The notes: generated by a model not told the origin, from the letters alone. Positions 1-8,676 are shown, numbered from the stretch's first letter. The stretch is 64,000 bases of DNA from Chromobacterium piscinae (GCF_021129175.1 NZ_JAJOHV010000068.1:1-64000), one strand, 5' to 3'. Program-made: numbers and translations.

Positions 1-540
1 GGCTTCGACAGCGGCGAGGCCGCCGGCCGCGACGCCGGCTACCAGGCCGGCCTGGAGCAGGGCCGCGCCGAAGGCGTCGCCGCCGCGCGCGCCGAGACGC
101 TGGCCGGGCTGGAAACCTTGGGCGCGCCGCTGGCGGCGGCCATCGAACAACTGAGCAAGCTGTGCCGCGACTACCAGGCCGCGCAGCGCGACGAGGTGGT
201 GGACCTGGTGGCCAAAGTGGCCCGCCAGGTGATCCGCTGCGAGCTGGCGCTGAAGCCGGTGCAGATCCTCGACCTGGTGGAAGAGACGCTGGCGGCGCTG
301 CCGCAGGGCGCGCATGCGCAGGGCGAGGTGGAAGTGTTGCTCAATCCGGAAGAGTGCCAGCGCATCCGCGAACTGGCGCCGGAGCGCGCCGCGCAATGGA
401 AGCTGAGCGCAGATCCGTCGCTGGCGCCGGGCGAATGCCGGGTGCGCGGCGCCGAGTTCGAGGCCGACGCCGGCTGCCAGCAGCGGCTGGAGCATTGCGT
501 GGACAGTCTGCGCGAACAACTGCAAGCGGAAGAGGGCTAA
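1..540 (+). CDS. fliH: Flagellar assembly protein FliH, C-terminal part
   Basis: The reading frame is open from the first base, so the start lies outside the window. The visible N-terminal end has six successive glycines spaced as GxxxG, a hallmark of FliH/YscL export-ATPase regulators. A helical segment and a FliH/HrpE-like C-terminal domain follow. FliH binds FliI on the cytoplasmic side of the flagellar export gate and restrains its ATPase. The stop codon is 3 bases before fliI, consistent with a fliHIJ operon. The family assignment rests on the glycine repeat and the position before fliI. Confidence 0.9.
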   Translation, partial: GFDSGEAAGRDAGYQAGLEQGRAEGVAAARAETLAGLETLGAPLAAAIEQLSKLCRDYQAAQRDEVVDLVAKVARQVIRCELALKPVQILDLVEETLAALPQGAHAQGEVEVLLNPEECQRIRELAPERAAQWKLSADPSLAPGECRVRGAEFEADAGCQQRLEHCVDSLREQLQAEEG

Positions 541-543
541 GCG

Positions 544-1857
544 ATGCTGCGCCAGGCCCTCAGCCAGCTCTCCGTACCGGACGCGCCGGTCGCCACCGTC
601 AGCGGCAAGCTGGTGGGCGTCAACGGCCTGCTGCTGGAAAGCGTGGGCTGCCCGCTGCAGACCGGGCAGCGCTGTCTGGTGGAAACCGCCGGCGGCGGCT
701 GGCTGCAGGCGCAGGTGGTGGGTTTCCGCCGCGAGGTGTCGTTCCTGATGCCGTTCAAAAAGCCGGTCGGCCTCGCCACCGGGGCGCGGGTGCTGCCCGC
801 GCCGGACAACGGCGGGCTGATGATAGGCGACGGCTGGCTCGGCCGCATCGTCAACGGCCTGGGCGAGCCGCTGGACGACAAGGGCCGCATGGGCGGCGAC
901 GCGCCGCTGGCCGCCCATCCGCCGCAGGTTAACCCGCTGAAGAAAAAACCGGTCGACCGGCCGCTGGACGTCGGCGTGCGCGCGATCAACGGCCTGCTGA
1001 CCATGGGCCGGGGCCAGCGCGTCGGGCTGTTCGCCGGCTCCGGCGTCGGCAAGAGCGTGCTGCTGGGCATGATCACCCGCCACACCGAGGCCGAGGTCGT
1101 GGTCGTCGGCCTGATCGGCGAGCGCGGCCGCGAAGTGCGCGAGTTCGTCGAGCATGCGCTGGGGCCGGAGGGCCTGGCCAAGGCGGTGCTGGTGGTGGCG
1201 CCGGCCGACGAGTCGCCGCTGATGCGGCTGAAGGCCACCGAGCTGTGCCACACCATCGCCGCCCATTACCGCGACCGTGGCCGCAACGTGCTGCTGCTGG
1301 TGGATTCCCTGACCCGCTACGCGATGGCGCAGCGCGAAGTGGCGCTGGCGCTGGGCGAGCCGCCGGCCACGCGCGGCTATCCGCCGTCGGTGTTCGGCCT
1401 GCTGCCCAGCTTGGCCGAAAGCGCCGGCAATGGCGAGGGCGGCGAGGGCAGCATGAGCGCCATCTACACCGTGCTGGCCGAGGGCGACGACCAGCAAGAC
1501 CCGGTGGTGGACACCGCCCGCGCCATTCTGGACGGACACATCGTGTTGAGCCGGGAGCTGGCCGAACGCGGCCACTACCCGGCGATAGACATTTCCCGTT
1601 CGGTCAGCCGCTGCATGAGCCAGCTGATCGACGGCGCGCACGCCGCCGCCGCGCGCGAGCTGCGCGGCGCCTGGAGCCGTTACCAGGAGGTGCGGGGCCT
1701 GCTGCCGCTGGGCGCTTACGTGCCCGGCGCCGATCCGGCCACCGACCGCGCGTTGCGGTTGCAGCCGCGCATCGAGGCCTTGCTGTGCCAGGGCGCCGGC
1801 GAGGCCGCGCCCTATGACGACACCCTCAGGCAATTGCAGGAGCTCGCCGACGCATGA
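544..1857 (+). CDS. fliI: Flagellar export ATPase FliI
   Basis: This 437-residue protein has the FliI/F1-beta architecture. The P-loop AGSGVGKS is near residues 163-170, the Walker B region LLLVDSLTRYA near 249-259, and the ERGREVREF segment is typical of type III export ATPases. It is expected to form a hexamer under the export gate and to release substrates from chaperones. The ATG follows the fliH stop after 3 bases, and its end overlaps fliJ by 4 bases (ATGA). Because the downstream genes have lateral-system order, this is probably the lateral copy. Confidence 0.96.
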   Translation: MLRQALSQLSVPDAPVATVSGKLVGVNGLLLESVGCPLQTGQRCLVETAGGGWLQAQVVGFRREVSFLMPFKKPVGLATGARVLPAPDNGGLMIGDGWLGRIVNGLGEPLDDKGRMGGDAPLAAHPPQVNPLKKKPVDRPLDVGVRAINGLLTMGRGQRVGLFAGSGVGKSVLLGMITRHTEAEVVVVGLIGERGREVREFVEHALGPEGLAKAVLVVAPADESPLMRLKATELCHTIAAHYRDRGRNVLLLVDSLTRYAMAQREVALALGEPPATRGYPPSVFGLLPSLAESAGNGEGGEGSMSAIYTVLAEGDDQQDPVVDTARAILDGHIVLSRELAERGHYPAIDISRSVSRCMSQLIDGAHAAAARELRGAWSRYQEVRGLLPLGAYVPGADPATDRALRLQPRIEALLCQGAGEAAPYDDTLRQLQELADA

Positions 1858-2285
1858 ATCAGCCGATACGACAACTGGACTTGCTGCTCAGGCTGCGCGA
1901 ACGCGACGGCGAGCGGCTGGAGACCGAGCTGGCCGCCAAGCGGCGGCTGCAGGAGCGCTACCGGCGCAATATCGAGCGCCTGGACCAGCTCAGCGCGGCC
2001 AGCGGCCCGAGCGCGGCGGCCGGCCACCCGGCGCTGGCGCTCAACTGCGCCGGCTACAAGAGCCATCTGCTGGGCCTGCGCCAGTCGCAGCAGCAGGACT
2101 TGCAACTGGCCCAGGCTGATGCCGAAGTCAGCCGCTCGCGCTTACAGGACGCGCGCCGGCGGGAAGAGCAGGTCAAGCTGCTGCGCGAGGAAAGGCTGCT
2201 GGAATGGCGGACCGAGCAAGGGCGGGCGGAGCAGAAGCGCACCGACGAGACCGCCGGCCAGGCCTGGCTGAGAGGGCGCGGCTAG
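1854..2285 (+). CDS. fliJ: Flagellar export chaperone-like protein FliJ
   Basis: This 143-residue, highly charged protein is predicted to be almost entirely helical and coiled-coil (rich in R, E, Q and L), as expected for FliJ, the central stalk of the export ATPase. Similarity in this family is low, so the call rests on composition, length and the ATGA overlap with fliI. It is the last gene of the fliHIJ group; an 85-bp gap with a candidate promoter precedes fliD. Confidence 0.85.
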   Translation: MNQPIRQLDLLLRLRERDGERLETELAAKRRLQERYRRNIERLDQLSAASGPSAAAGHPALALNCAGYKSHLLGLRQSQQQDLQLAQADAEVSRSRLQDARRREEQVKLLREERLLEWRTEQGRAEQKRTDETAGQAWLRGRG

Positions 2286-2303
2286 TGGTGAATATTCACG
2301 TCG

Positions 2304-2341
2304 TTTCAGTCCGCGCGGGCGTCGGTCGCCCTGTATCGGTA
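2304..2341 (+). promoter_or_regulatory. Candidate lateral-flagellar promoter motif upstream of fliD
   Basis: GGTCGCCCTGTATCGGTA (2324-2341) ends 29 bp before the fliD ATG. The same 18-mer with one change (C to T) lies upstream of flgM at 9435-9452. In both places a TTTMAGT box begins 23-24 bp before the GCCC. The arrangement recalls sigma-28 promoters (TAAA, then GCCGATAA), but the spacing is longer and the -10 is not canonical. It is therefore a shared control motif, not a proven promoter. Confidence 0.5.
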
Positions 2342-2370
2342 CATACCGTTAGCGGACGAAAGGAATACTG

Positions 2371-3723
2371 ATGGCGATCGACTTCAACGCGGTGCCGCCC
2401 TCTACTTGGGCGGAAAACCTGGCGCGCAAGCAACTGGGCAAGCAGCAGGCCCAGCTGGATACCCAGGCCAAGGACGCCAAGGCGCGCACAGATGCGCTGG
2501 GCCAGTTGCAGAAGGCCCTTCAGGATTACAAGACCAGCCTGACCACGCTGACCGGCAAGAAGAGCCTGGTGGCGATGAACGCCAGCGCCTCGCCGGACGG
2601 CATGGCAACCGTCACCGCCAAGGGCAATGCCCAAGCCGGCAACTACAGCGTGTTCGTCGAGCAATTGGCCAGCTCCCAGCAATTGCTGATGGGCGATCTG
2701 GCCGGCGCCACGGCCCAGGCCGGCGACAAGTTCACCGTCAAGCTGGCGGGCGGCGAAAGCTTCGAAGTGGCGCTGGACGGCGCCGACCGCGACAAGGACG
2801 GCAAGCTGTCGCCCAGCGAGCTGGCGCTGGCGATCAACCGCGCCAGCGGCAACGCCGGCAAGGTCAACGCCATGGTGCTGAACAACAACGGCGCCAGCCA
2901 GCTGGTGTTGTCCGCCGGCAAGAGTGGCGAAAAGAACACCATCTCCCTGGATCTGGGCGGCGTGAGCGACGCCGGCCTGAAGAACGGCCTGTCCTCGCCC
3001 AAGGAGCTGAGCAAGGCGCAGGACGCCATCGTCTGGCTGGGCGGCAAGACCGCCGGCGTCAAGCTGCAGCAAGGCTCCAACACCTTCGACAATATCGAAG
3101 GCGTCAGCTTCACCGTGAACAAGCTGAGCAAGGACACCGATCCGCCGCTGCAGATTTCGATCAGCCGCGGCGACAGCGATACCACGGCCAATGTCCAGTC
3201 CTTCGTCGATTCGTACAACAAGATCTACAAGGCGATTTCCGACCTGTCCCAGCCGGGCAAAGACGGCAAGCCGGGCGCGGCCTTCGCCGACGACTCCAGC
3301 ATCCGCGTATTGAAAAGCCAGCTCAACGCCATCCTGCGCCAGTCATTCGACGGCGTCACGCTGGGCCAGATGGGCATCAAGGCCAGCCGCGACGGCACCC
3401 TGGCGCTGGACAGCAAAAAGCTGGGCGACACGCTGAAGGCCAGCCCGGACGCGCTGGACCGCTTCTTCAACGGCGCCGGCCAGAACGGCGCGCTGAAGCA
3501 GAGCGCCGATTATCTGGACAAGTGGCTGAACGGCAGCAACGGTCTGCTCAAGCAGCGCCGCGACAGCGAAGACCGCGGCCAGAAGGATCTGACCCGGCGG
3601 CAAGACGCGCTGCAAAAGACTTTCGAGCAGACCTACAACCGCTATCTGGCGCAATTCACCAAATTGCAGAGCATGCAGGATCAGATGACCCAGACCATGG
3701 GCATGTTCAACTCCAACTTCTGA
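2371..3723 (+). CDS. fliD: Flagellar filament cap protein FliD (lateral, LafB-like)
   Basis: This 450-residue protein has the FliD layout. An N-terminal helical D0/D1 region is followed by a domain rich in S, T, G and N, then by a long C-terminal helix ending near LQSMQDQMTQTMGMFNSNF, a typical FliD tail. It caps the growing filament and guides flagellin folding outside the cell. AAAGGA lies 7 bases before the ATG. It starts the fliD-S-T-K-L-A-motA-motB run, whose order matches lafB-lafU of lateral flagella. The flagellin gene is not in the window. Confidence 0.93.
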   Translation: MAIDFNAVPPSTWAENLARKQLGKQQAQLDTQAKDAKARTDALGQLQKALQDYKTSLTTLTGKKSLVAMNASASPDGMATVTAKGNAQAGNYSVFVEQLASSQQLLMGDLAGATAQAGDKFTVKLAGGESFEVALDGADRDKDGKLSPSELALAINRASGNAGKVNAMVLNNNGASQLVLSAGKSGEKNTISLDLGGVSDAGLKNGLSSPKELSKAQDAIVWLGGKTAGVKLQQGSNTFDNIEGVSFTVNKLSKDTDPPLQISISRGDSDTTANVQSFVDSYNKIYKAISDLSQPGKDGKPGAAFADDSSIRVLKSQLNAILRQSFDGVTLGQMGIKASRDGTLALDSKKLGDTLKASPDALDRFFNGAGQNGALKQSADYLDKWLNGSNGLLKQRRDSEDRGQKDLTRRQDALQKTFEQTYNRYLAQFTKLQSMQDQMTQTMGMFNSNF

Positions 3724-3748
3724 ATCTAAAGAAAGCAGGATCGAAATC

Positions 3749-4141
3749 GTGGATTACGACGCCTATCGCAGCTACCACGCGGTCAATCTGGAAGCCCAGA
3801 CCGGCGCCGCCAGCCAGGTGGAACTGGTGTTGGTGCTGTTCGACGGCCTCCTGGAAGAGATCGCCCGCGCCCGCGGCCATTTGCAGCAGCAGCGCTTCGA
3901 GCAGAAGGGCGAGAGCATCAGCAAGTGCATCAACATCCTCAACGGTTTGTCCAGCGCGCTGGATTTCGAAACCGGCGGCGAGGTGGTGACCAATCTGGCG
4001 CGCTTGTACGACTACTGCGCCCACCGCCTGTACCAGGCCAGCGTCGAGCTCGACGCCGTGGCGCTGGATGAGGCGGAAAAGCTGCTGGTCACGCTTAAGG
4101 GCGGCTGGATAGGCGTGCGGGACCAGCATGCCGCGGCCTGA
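3749..4141 (+). CDS. fliS: Flagellin chaperone FliS (LafC-like)
   Basis: This 130-residue protein starts at GTG. The N-terminal YRSYHAVNLEAQT segment and VELVLVLFDGLLEEIARARG match the FliS four-helix bundle that binds the C-terminus of flagellin in the cytoplasm and prevents premature polymerisation. It lies 25 bases after fliD and overlaps the next gene by 14 bases, so translation is probably coupled. Confidence 0.93.
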   Translation: MDYDAYRSYHAVNLEAQTGAASQVELVLVLFDGLLEEIARARGHLQQQRFEQKGESISKCINILNGLSSALDFETGGEVVTNLARLYDYCAHRLYQASVELDAVALDEAEKLLVTLKGGWIGVRDQHAAA

Positions 4142-4415
4142 GGTCGAGCGCTGGTGCCAGGCCATCGCCGACGCGGCGGAGCGGCGGGATTGGGACGCGT
4201 TGACGGCCATGGACGCGCGGTTGCGCCAGCTGTTGACCGAGCCTGGCCATACCCTGGACGTGGACGACAGGGCGGCCTTGTCGGCCGCCTATCGCGCCGC
4301 GCTGGCCGCGAGCGGCGCCGAGCTGGACGCGTTGAGCGCGAAGATGGCAGAGGCGGGACAACAGCGCGAAGGCCGTCTGGCCTACGCGCAATTCAGTGAA
4401 TGGGAACAAGCATGA
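4128..4415 (+). CDS. fliT: FliT-like flagellar export chaperone (LafD position)
   Basis: This 95-residue, mostly helical protein overlaps the end of fliS by 14 bases and ends in an ATGA overlap with fliK. FliT proteins are small, poorly conserved chaperones for FliD. The assignment depends mainly on position (fliD-fliS-X, as in laf operons), size and predicted helix content; no diagnostic motif is visible. It may also act on export or regulation, as enterobacterial FliT does. Confidence 0.65.
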   Translation: MPRPEVERWCQAIADAAERRDWDALTAMDARLRQLLTEPGHTLDVDDRAALSAAYRAALAASGAELDALSAKMAEAGQQREGRLAYAQFSEWEQA

Positions 4416-5419
4416 GCAGAGTGGCGCCGCCGCAATCCGCGCCCGTTTCCCCCGTCCAGACGGGGAGTGGCGACGGAGCAGTCAGTCAGGCGATGGATGA
4501 CCTGTCGTGGATGGACGCCGATCCGGCGGCAGGCTTCGCCGACGCGATGTCCGATGCCGGCGCGCGGCAGCCGCTGGCCATGGAGGAGTCGGCACAAGAG
4601 CCGGCTTCCCTGGCGGATGCTGTTCGCCAAAGCCTGCCGGCCATGCCGGCGGCTGTCGATCAGAATGCCGCGGTTGGCGACGGCGAGGATGAGAAGGCGC
4701 GCAAGCCGGTGGATCTGGCCGCGCTGAGTCCGGCGTTGCAGCCGCAAACCTGGCAGGCGCTGATGCCGCGCCAGGCGGCCCCTACGGCGGATGCCGAAGC
4801 GCCGGCGGACGCGGGCAAGGTTGCCGCGCCCGTTTTGGATGCTGCGCCGGCGTCTCCAAAGCCGGCCGACAAGGCGCCGCAGATTCAAACGGCGGATCTG
4901 GCCATGCCGCGGGAAGCCGCGCCGCGTATGGACAACATCGCCGCGGCCTTGCCGCCGGCTCATCCGGCCGATGCCGCCAAACCAGCGGAAAGCTTCAGCC
5001 TGGCCTTGCCGCCGGCGCAGCCGGAGAGCTGGAGCGGCAAGCTGCAGGCTGCGCTGGGCGAGCGTGTGCAGCTCATGCCCAGCCAGAACATGGATCGCGC
5101 GACGCTGCGGCTGGATCCGCCGTCGCTGGGCACGCTGGAAATCTCGCTGCGCCACCAGGCCGGCGCGCTGGTCGTGGAGCTGACCGCCTCGCACGGCGAA
5201 GTGGTGCGCCAGCTGCAAGGCATAGGCGACGCGCTGCGCCAGGATCTGGGCAGCCGCCAGTACACGCAGGTGGCGGTGGAGGTGCGCGAAGGCATGCCGT
5301 CAGGGCAGGGCCAGGGTGGCCGCCAGGGCCGGGAGCAGCAGGCCCAGCAGCAGCCGGGCCGGGCGCTGAGCGAACAGGGCTGGCAGACGGCCGGCTCGTT
5401 TCATTTGGATCAGGGCTGA
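4412..5419 (+). CDS. fliK: Flagellar hook-length control protein FliK (LafE-like)
   Basis: The first two-thirds (335 residues in all) is low-complexity and rich in A, P, D and Q, as in FliK molecular rulers. The C-terminal domain carries the Flg_hook signature around LRLDPPSLGTLEISLR, followed by VEL and the QVAVEVREG strand. FliK is exported, measures the hook and switches export specificity. I place the start at ATG 4412, which overlaps the upstream stop as ATGA; an in-frame ATG at 4400 is possible. The C-terminus is Q- and G-rich. Confidence 0.88.
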   Translation: MSRVAPPQSAPVSPVQTGSGDGAVSQAMDDLSWMDADPAAGFADAMSDAGARQPLAMEESAQEPASLADAVRQSLPAMPAAVDQNAAVGDGEDEKARKPVDLAALSPALQPQTWQALMPRQAAPTADAEAPADAGKVAAPVLDAAPASPKPADKAPQIQTADLAMPREAAPRMDNIAAALPPAHPADAAKPAESFSLALPPAQPESWSGKLQAALGERVQLMPSQNMDRATLRLDPPSLGTLEISLRHQAGALVVELTASHGEVVRQLQGIGDALRQDLGSRQYTQVAVEVREGMPSGQGQGGRQGREQQAQQQPGRALSEQGWQTAGSFHLDQG

Positions 5420-5440
5420 GACAGCGAAGGATATCGATAG

Positions 5441-5878
5441 ATGAATAGCAGGACCCTGATCGTGGCCGCCTTGGTGGCTGCAGCCGTGGCTGGCATCGGC
5501 GGCGGCGGGTGGTGGTACTACCAGCAGGCGGCGCATGCCGAACCCGCCAAGCCGCAGCCAGTGGATTACCGCTTCGTCACCTTAGACAAGATCATCGTGA
5601 TGCTGAAGAGCGATTCGGGCGGCGACGCGCGCTACATGGCGGTGGACCTCGTGTTCCGCAGCACCGTGGAAAACGAGGGCAAGGTGAAGGAGCAGCTGCC
5701 GCTGCTCAAGAGCGTGGCGGTGCGCGCGCTGTCGCAACTGACGCGCGAGCGCGCCAACGCCTTGAACATAGACGACTTCCAGAAGCTGCTGGACCGCTCC
5801 TACCGCGCCACCTTCGCGCGGGAGGCGCGCGGACAGCCATTCACCGAGGTGATGGTCAGCAAGCTGATCATCGAGTAA
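5441..5878 (+). CDS. fliL: Flagellar basal body-associated protein FliL (LafF-like)
   Basis: This 145-residue protein has one N-terminal transmembrane segment (about residues 5-25), a short linker and a periplasmic FliL domain of the stomatin-like type, with FRSTVENEGKVKEQLPLLKS in its core. FliL surrounds the stator units and supports torque. It fits directly upstream of the operon's sigma factor and motor genes. The stop is 5 bases before the next start. Confidence 0.92.
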   Translation: MNSRTLIVAALVAAAVAGIGGGGWWYYQQAAHAEPAKPQPVDYRFVTLDKIIVMLKSDSGGDARYMAVDLVFRSTVENEGKVKEQLPLLKSVAVRALSQLTRERANALNIDDFQKLLDRSYRATFAREARGQPFTEVMVSKLIIE

Positions 5879-5883
5879 GCGCG

Positions 5884-6579
5884 ATGTACGCGGAGAGCTA
5901 CGAGCAGCCGTCCCAAGCCGTCGACGAGGCCCGACACCTGGCGACCTACGCGCCGCTGGTCAAGCGCGCCGCGCGCCAGCTCTCCAGTCAGGCGGGCGGC
6001 GTGTTCGACCGCGAGGACATGGAGCAGATCGGCCTGATGGCGCTGCTGGACTGCCTGCGCCGCTACGGCGGCGAGCCGGATGAGCGTTTCGCGGGCTTCG
6101 CCATGCTGCGCATCCGCGGCGCTATTCTGGATGAATTGCGGCGACTGGACTGGCGGCCGCGCGCGGTGCGGCAAGAAGCGCACCGGGTTCGCGACGGGCT
6201 GCGCGAGTTGAGGCGCAAGCTTCGGCGCGAGCCCACCGAGGCGGAGGCGATGGCCTTGCTGGGGCTGGACGCCGACGCCTATCGCGAGGCGCTGCTAGCC
6301 GAAAACGCCGAGGCGATGGCGAGCTTCGACGAACTAGTGGCCGGCGGAATGGAGCTGGCGGCGGAAGGCTCGCCGGAAGCCAGGCTGGAGCGGCAAAGCG
6401 AGTTGGCGCGCGCGCTGACCGCGCTCAACGAGCGCGAGCAGCAGGTGATCCAGCTGTATTACGAGTTCGAACTGAGTCTCAAGGAGATCGCGGCGGTGCT
6501 GGAGCTGACCGAGGCCCGCATCTGCCAGATCAACAAGAGCGCCCTGAAAAAGATGCAGGCCTGCCTGATGGCGGCCTGA
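5884..6579 (+). CDS. fliA: Flagellar sigma-28 factor FliA (LafS-like)
   Basis: This 231-residue sigma-70-family protein of the FliA class has region 2 (FDREDMEQIGLMALLDCLRRY, then FAMLRIRGAILDELRRLDW) and region 4 with the helix-turn-helix LSLKEIAAVLELTEARICQI. The frame is open further upstream, but ATG 5884, 5 bases after the fliL stop, gives the normal length. It should direct transcription of late lateral flagellar genes. Its likely antagonist is FlgM, encoded at 9482-9745. Confidence 0.93.
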   Translation: MYAESYEQPSQAVDEARHLATYAPLVKRAARQLSSQAGGVFDREDMEQIGLMALLDCLRRYGGEPDERFAGFAMLRIRGAILDELRRLDWRPRAVRQEAHRVRDGLRELRRKLRREPTEAEAMALLGLDADAYREALLAENAEAMASFDELVAGGMELAAEGSPEARLERQSELARALTALNEREQQVIQLYYEFELSLKEIAAVLELTEARICQINKSALKKMQACLMAA

Positions 6580-6595
6580 AGCAAGGAAACACCCC

Positions 6596-7462
6596 ATGCA
6601 GCAATTGTTTGGCATTCTGATCGTGCTGGTTTGCGTATTCGGCGGCTTCATGCTGCACGGCGGCGTGCTGTCCATCATCTGGCAGCCGACCGAGCTGTTG
6701 ATCATCTGCGGCGCGGCGCTGGGCGCGGTGGTGCTGGGCAATCCGCCGCATGTGCTGAAGGAGATGGGCGGCCAGATCAAGCGCGTGGTGGTGCGCAAGA
6801 AGCAGGGCGCGGAATTCCAGCGCCAGCAGCTGCTGCTGATGTACGAATTGCTGATCACCGCCAGCCGCGGCCTGAAGGCGCTGGACCAGCACGTGGAAGC
6901 GCCGCGCCAGAGCCCGCTGTTCAACCGCTACCCCATGGTGCTGGAAAACCGCAAGCTGCTGGCCTTCATCGTCGACAACTTCCGGCTGATGGCGATGGGC
7001 AAGATCAACGCCCACGAGCTGGAGGGCGTGCTGGACCAGGAGCTGGACGCCATCCATGAACAACTGATCCAGCCCTCCAAATCGCTGCACAAGATCGCCG
7101 AGGCGATGCCGGGCTTCGGCATCCTGGCCGCGGTGCTGGGCATCGTGATGGCGATGAACACCGTCGCCCAGGGCGCCAGCGCCGGCGAGATCGCGGCCAG
7201 CGTGGCCGCCGCCATGGTCGGCACCTTCATCGGCATTTTCTTCTGTTACGGCGTGCTGGACCCGCTGTCCAACGTGATGCACCAGCTGGTCAAGGAAGAA
7301 TTGTCCAATTTCGAATCGGTGAAAGTGGTGCTGACCACCCACGTGTCCGGCAAGCCGCCGTTGCTGGCGATCGACGCCGGCCGCCGCTTGGTGCAGCTGA
7401 ACACCAAGCCCAGCTTCTCGCAGCTGGAGTCGTGGATCAATGCGATGGAAGGGCTGGGTTAA
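6596..7462 (+). CDS. motA: Flagellar motor stator protein MotA (LafT-like)
   Basis: This 288-residue protein has four predicted membrane segments. Two are near the N-terminus (LFGILIVLVCVFGGFML, then LLIICGAALGAVVLG) and two are after residue 165 (GFGILAAVLGIVMAMNTV, then AAMVGTFIGIFFCYGV). The charged cytoplasmic loop contacts FliG. With MotB it forms the ion-conducting stator. A stator pair directly after fliL-fliA is typical of lateral systems, whose motors are usually proton-driven. That coupling ion is inferred from family, not read from the sequence. Confidence 0.94.
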   Translation: MQQLFGILIVLVCVFGGFMLHGGVLSIIWQPTELLIICGAALGAVVLGNPPHVLKEMGGQIKRVVVRKKQGAEFQRQQLLLMYELLITASRGLKALDQHVEAPRQSPLFNRYPMVLENRKLLAFIVDNFRLMAMGKINAHELEGVLDQELDAIHEQLIQPSKSLHKIAEAMPGFGILAAVLGIVMAMNTVAQGASAGEIAASVAAAMVGTFIGIFFCYGVLDPLSNVMHQLVKEELSNFESVKVVLTTHVSGKPPLLAIDAGRRLVQLNTKPSFSQLESWINAMEGLG

Positions 7463-7465
7463 GCG

Positions 7466-8452
7466 ATGGCCGGCCTGAAGAACAAGGGCGATCACGAAGG
7501 CGCGGTGATCAAGAAAGTGTCCCGCCGCAATGCGGAAGAGGGGCACGGCGGCGCCTGGAAAGTGGCGTTCGCCGATTTCGTGCTGGCGCTGATGTGCCTG
7601 TTCCTGGTGCTGTGGGTGCTGGCCGCGCGCGATCAGGAAAATCTGCAGCAATTGCTGACCACGTCCGGCGGCAGTCCGCTGCTGCAGGGCAACGGCCGGC
7701 AGATAGACCACATGGGCAATCCGCCCGGCACGCTGATTCCGCGCGATCCGATTCCGGGCCAGACCGGCAGCCAGGTGGCCAGCAAGTCGGCGGTGAGGGA
7801 CAGCGACAAGCGCGCTAGCGAGCAGCCCGAGCTGCCGCGCCGCAGCTACGACAGCGAGGCCGATCTGCGCAAGCTGGCCGCCCAGCTGTCCGAAATGAGC
7901 CAGAAGGCTGGCCTGTCCAGCAATCTTCAGACGGTAATTACGCCCTACGGCCTGCGTGTGACGCTGCACGATACGGATCAGCAAGGCATGTTCGAGCGCG
8001 GCAGCGCCATCGTCGACCCTCGCTTCCGAGGCCTGCTGCAGCAGATCGGCGCCATGCTGGGCGAGATCGACAATCGCCTGCTGGTGGTCGGCCACACCGA
8101 TGCCGCGCAATACCACCGGGCCGGCGCCTTCGGCGCGATGTCCAACTGGTCCCTGTCCAGCAACCGCGCGATGGCCGCGCGCCTGCACATGATGCAGGGC
8201 GGCCTGGCCGGCGATTCGGTGTTGCAGGTGGTGGGCATGGCGGAGCGGGCGCCGCTGGACAAGCAGCATCCGCTGGCGGCTAAGAACCGTCGGATCGAGC
8301 TTCTTGTGCTGACTTCCGGCCAGGCTCAGGCGGTGGTGTCGATGTTCGGCGCGGCGACGACGGAGGCTGTGAATGCGCCGGGTGTTGCGTTAGCGCTACC
8401 AAATGCAGAGGACTTGAAAACCCTGCGGGAAAATACCATAAACATACGATAA
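7466..8452 (+). CDS. motB: Flagellar motor protein MotB (LafU-like)
   Basis: This 328-residue protein has a short basic N-terminus and one membrane helix (FADFVLALMCLFLVLWVLAA). That helix contains the aspartate of the ADF motif, which carries the ion. A linker and a C-terminal OmpA-like peptidoglycan-binding domain follow (VVGHTDAAQY, SSNRAMAARLHMM, KNRRIELLV). It anchors the stator to the cell wall. It is the last gene before a strong terminator. Confidence 0.94.
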   Translation: MAGLKNKGDHEGAVIKKVSRRNAEEGHGGAWKVAFADFVLALMCLFLVLWVLAARDQENLQQLLTTSGGSPLLQGNGRQIDHMGNPPGTLIPRDPIPGQTGSQVASKSAVRDSDKRASEQPELPRRSYDSEADLRKLAAQLSEMSQKAGLSSNLQTVITPYGLRVTLHDTDQQGMFERGSAIVDPRFRGLLQQIGAMLGEIDNRLLVVGHTDAAQYHRAGAFGAMSNWSLSSNRAMAARLHMMQGGLAGDSVLQVVGMAERAPLDKQHPLAAKNRRIELLVLTSGQAQAVVSMFGAATTEAVNAPGVALALPNAEDLKTLRENTINIR

Positions 8453-8480
8453 GTTGCTGATAGTATGCTTTGTTCTCATA

Positions 8481-8507
8481 AAAGCCTTGCCTTTGCAAGG
8501 CTTTTTT
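8481..8507 (+). terminator. Rho-independent terminator after motB
   Basis: A perfect 10-bp stem (AAAGCCTTGC / GCAAGGCTTT) with a 4-base loop is followed by a T-run. It lies 28 bases after the motB stop and closes the fliD-motB operon. Confidence 0.93.
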
Positions 8508-8542
8508 ATTGTGTGTTTTTCACATAAATTTTAATCAAATTA

Positions 8543-8571
8543 TTTACAATTAACACAGTGTTGATAACAAT
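8543..8571 (+). promoter_or_regulatory. Weak sigma-70-like promoter candidate upstream of the Crp/Fnr gene
   Basis: TTTACA and AACAAT are separated by 17 bp in an AT-rich gap between the motB terminator and the Crp/Fnr gene. The gap also holds the small dyad AACACAGTGTT. The -10 is poor, so this is only a candidate. Confidence 0.3.
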
Positions 8572-8676
8572 GTCAGGCATATGAGCCACTTCTCATATCG
8601 CAAACAATAAATAATGACTAAGGCATGTCCGTGCCTTCGAGGTCCGGGTGCTGGTAGTCGGGGACGTGTTACCGAG

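Noticed and set aside
162-932. Long open frames overlapping fliH-fliI in other frames
   Set aside because: They are Arg/Gly/Ala-rich shadow frames of real genes, as are most second-frame ORFs in this window.
2406-3989. 527-codon frame across fliD and fliS
   Set aside because: Composition is typical of a +1 shadow and FliD is clearly the coding frame.
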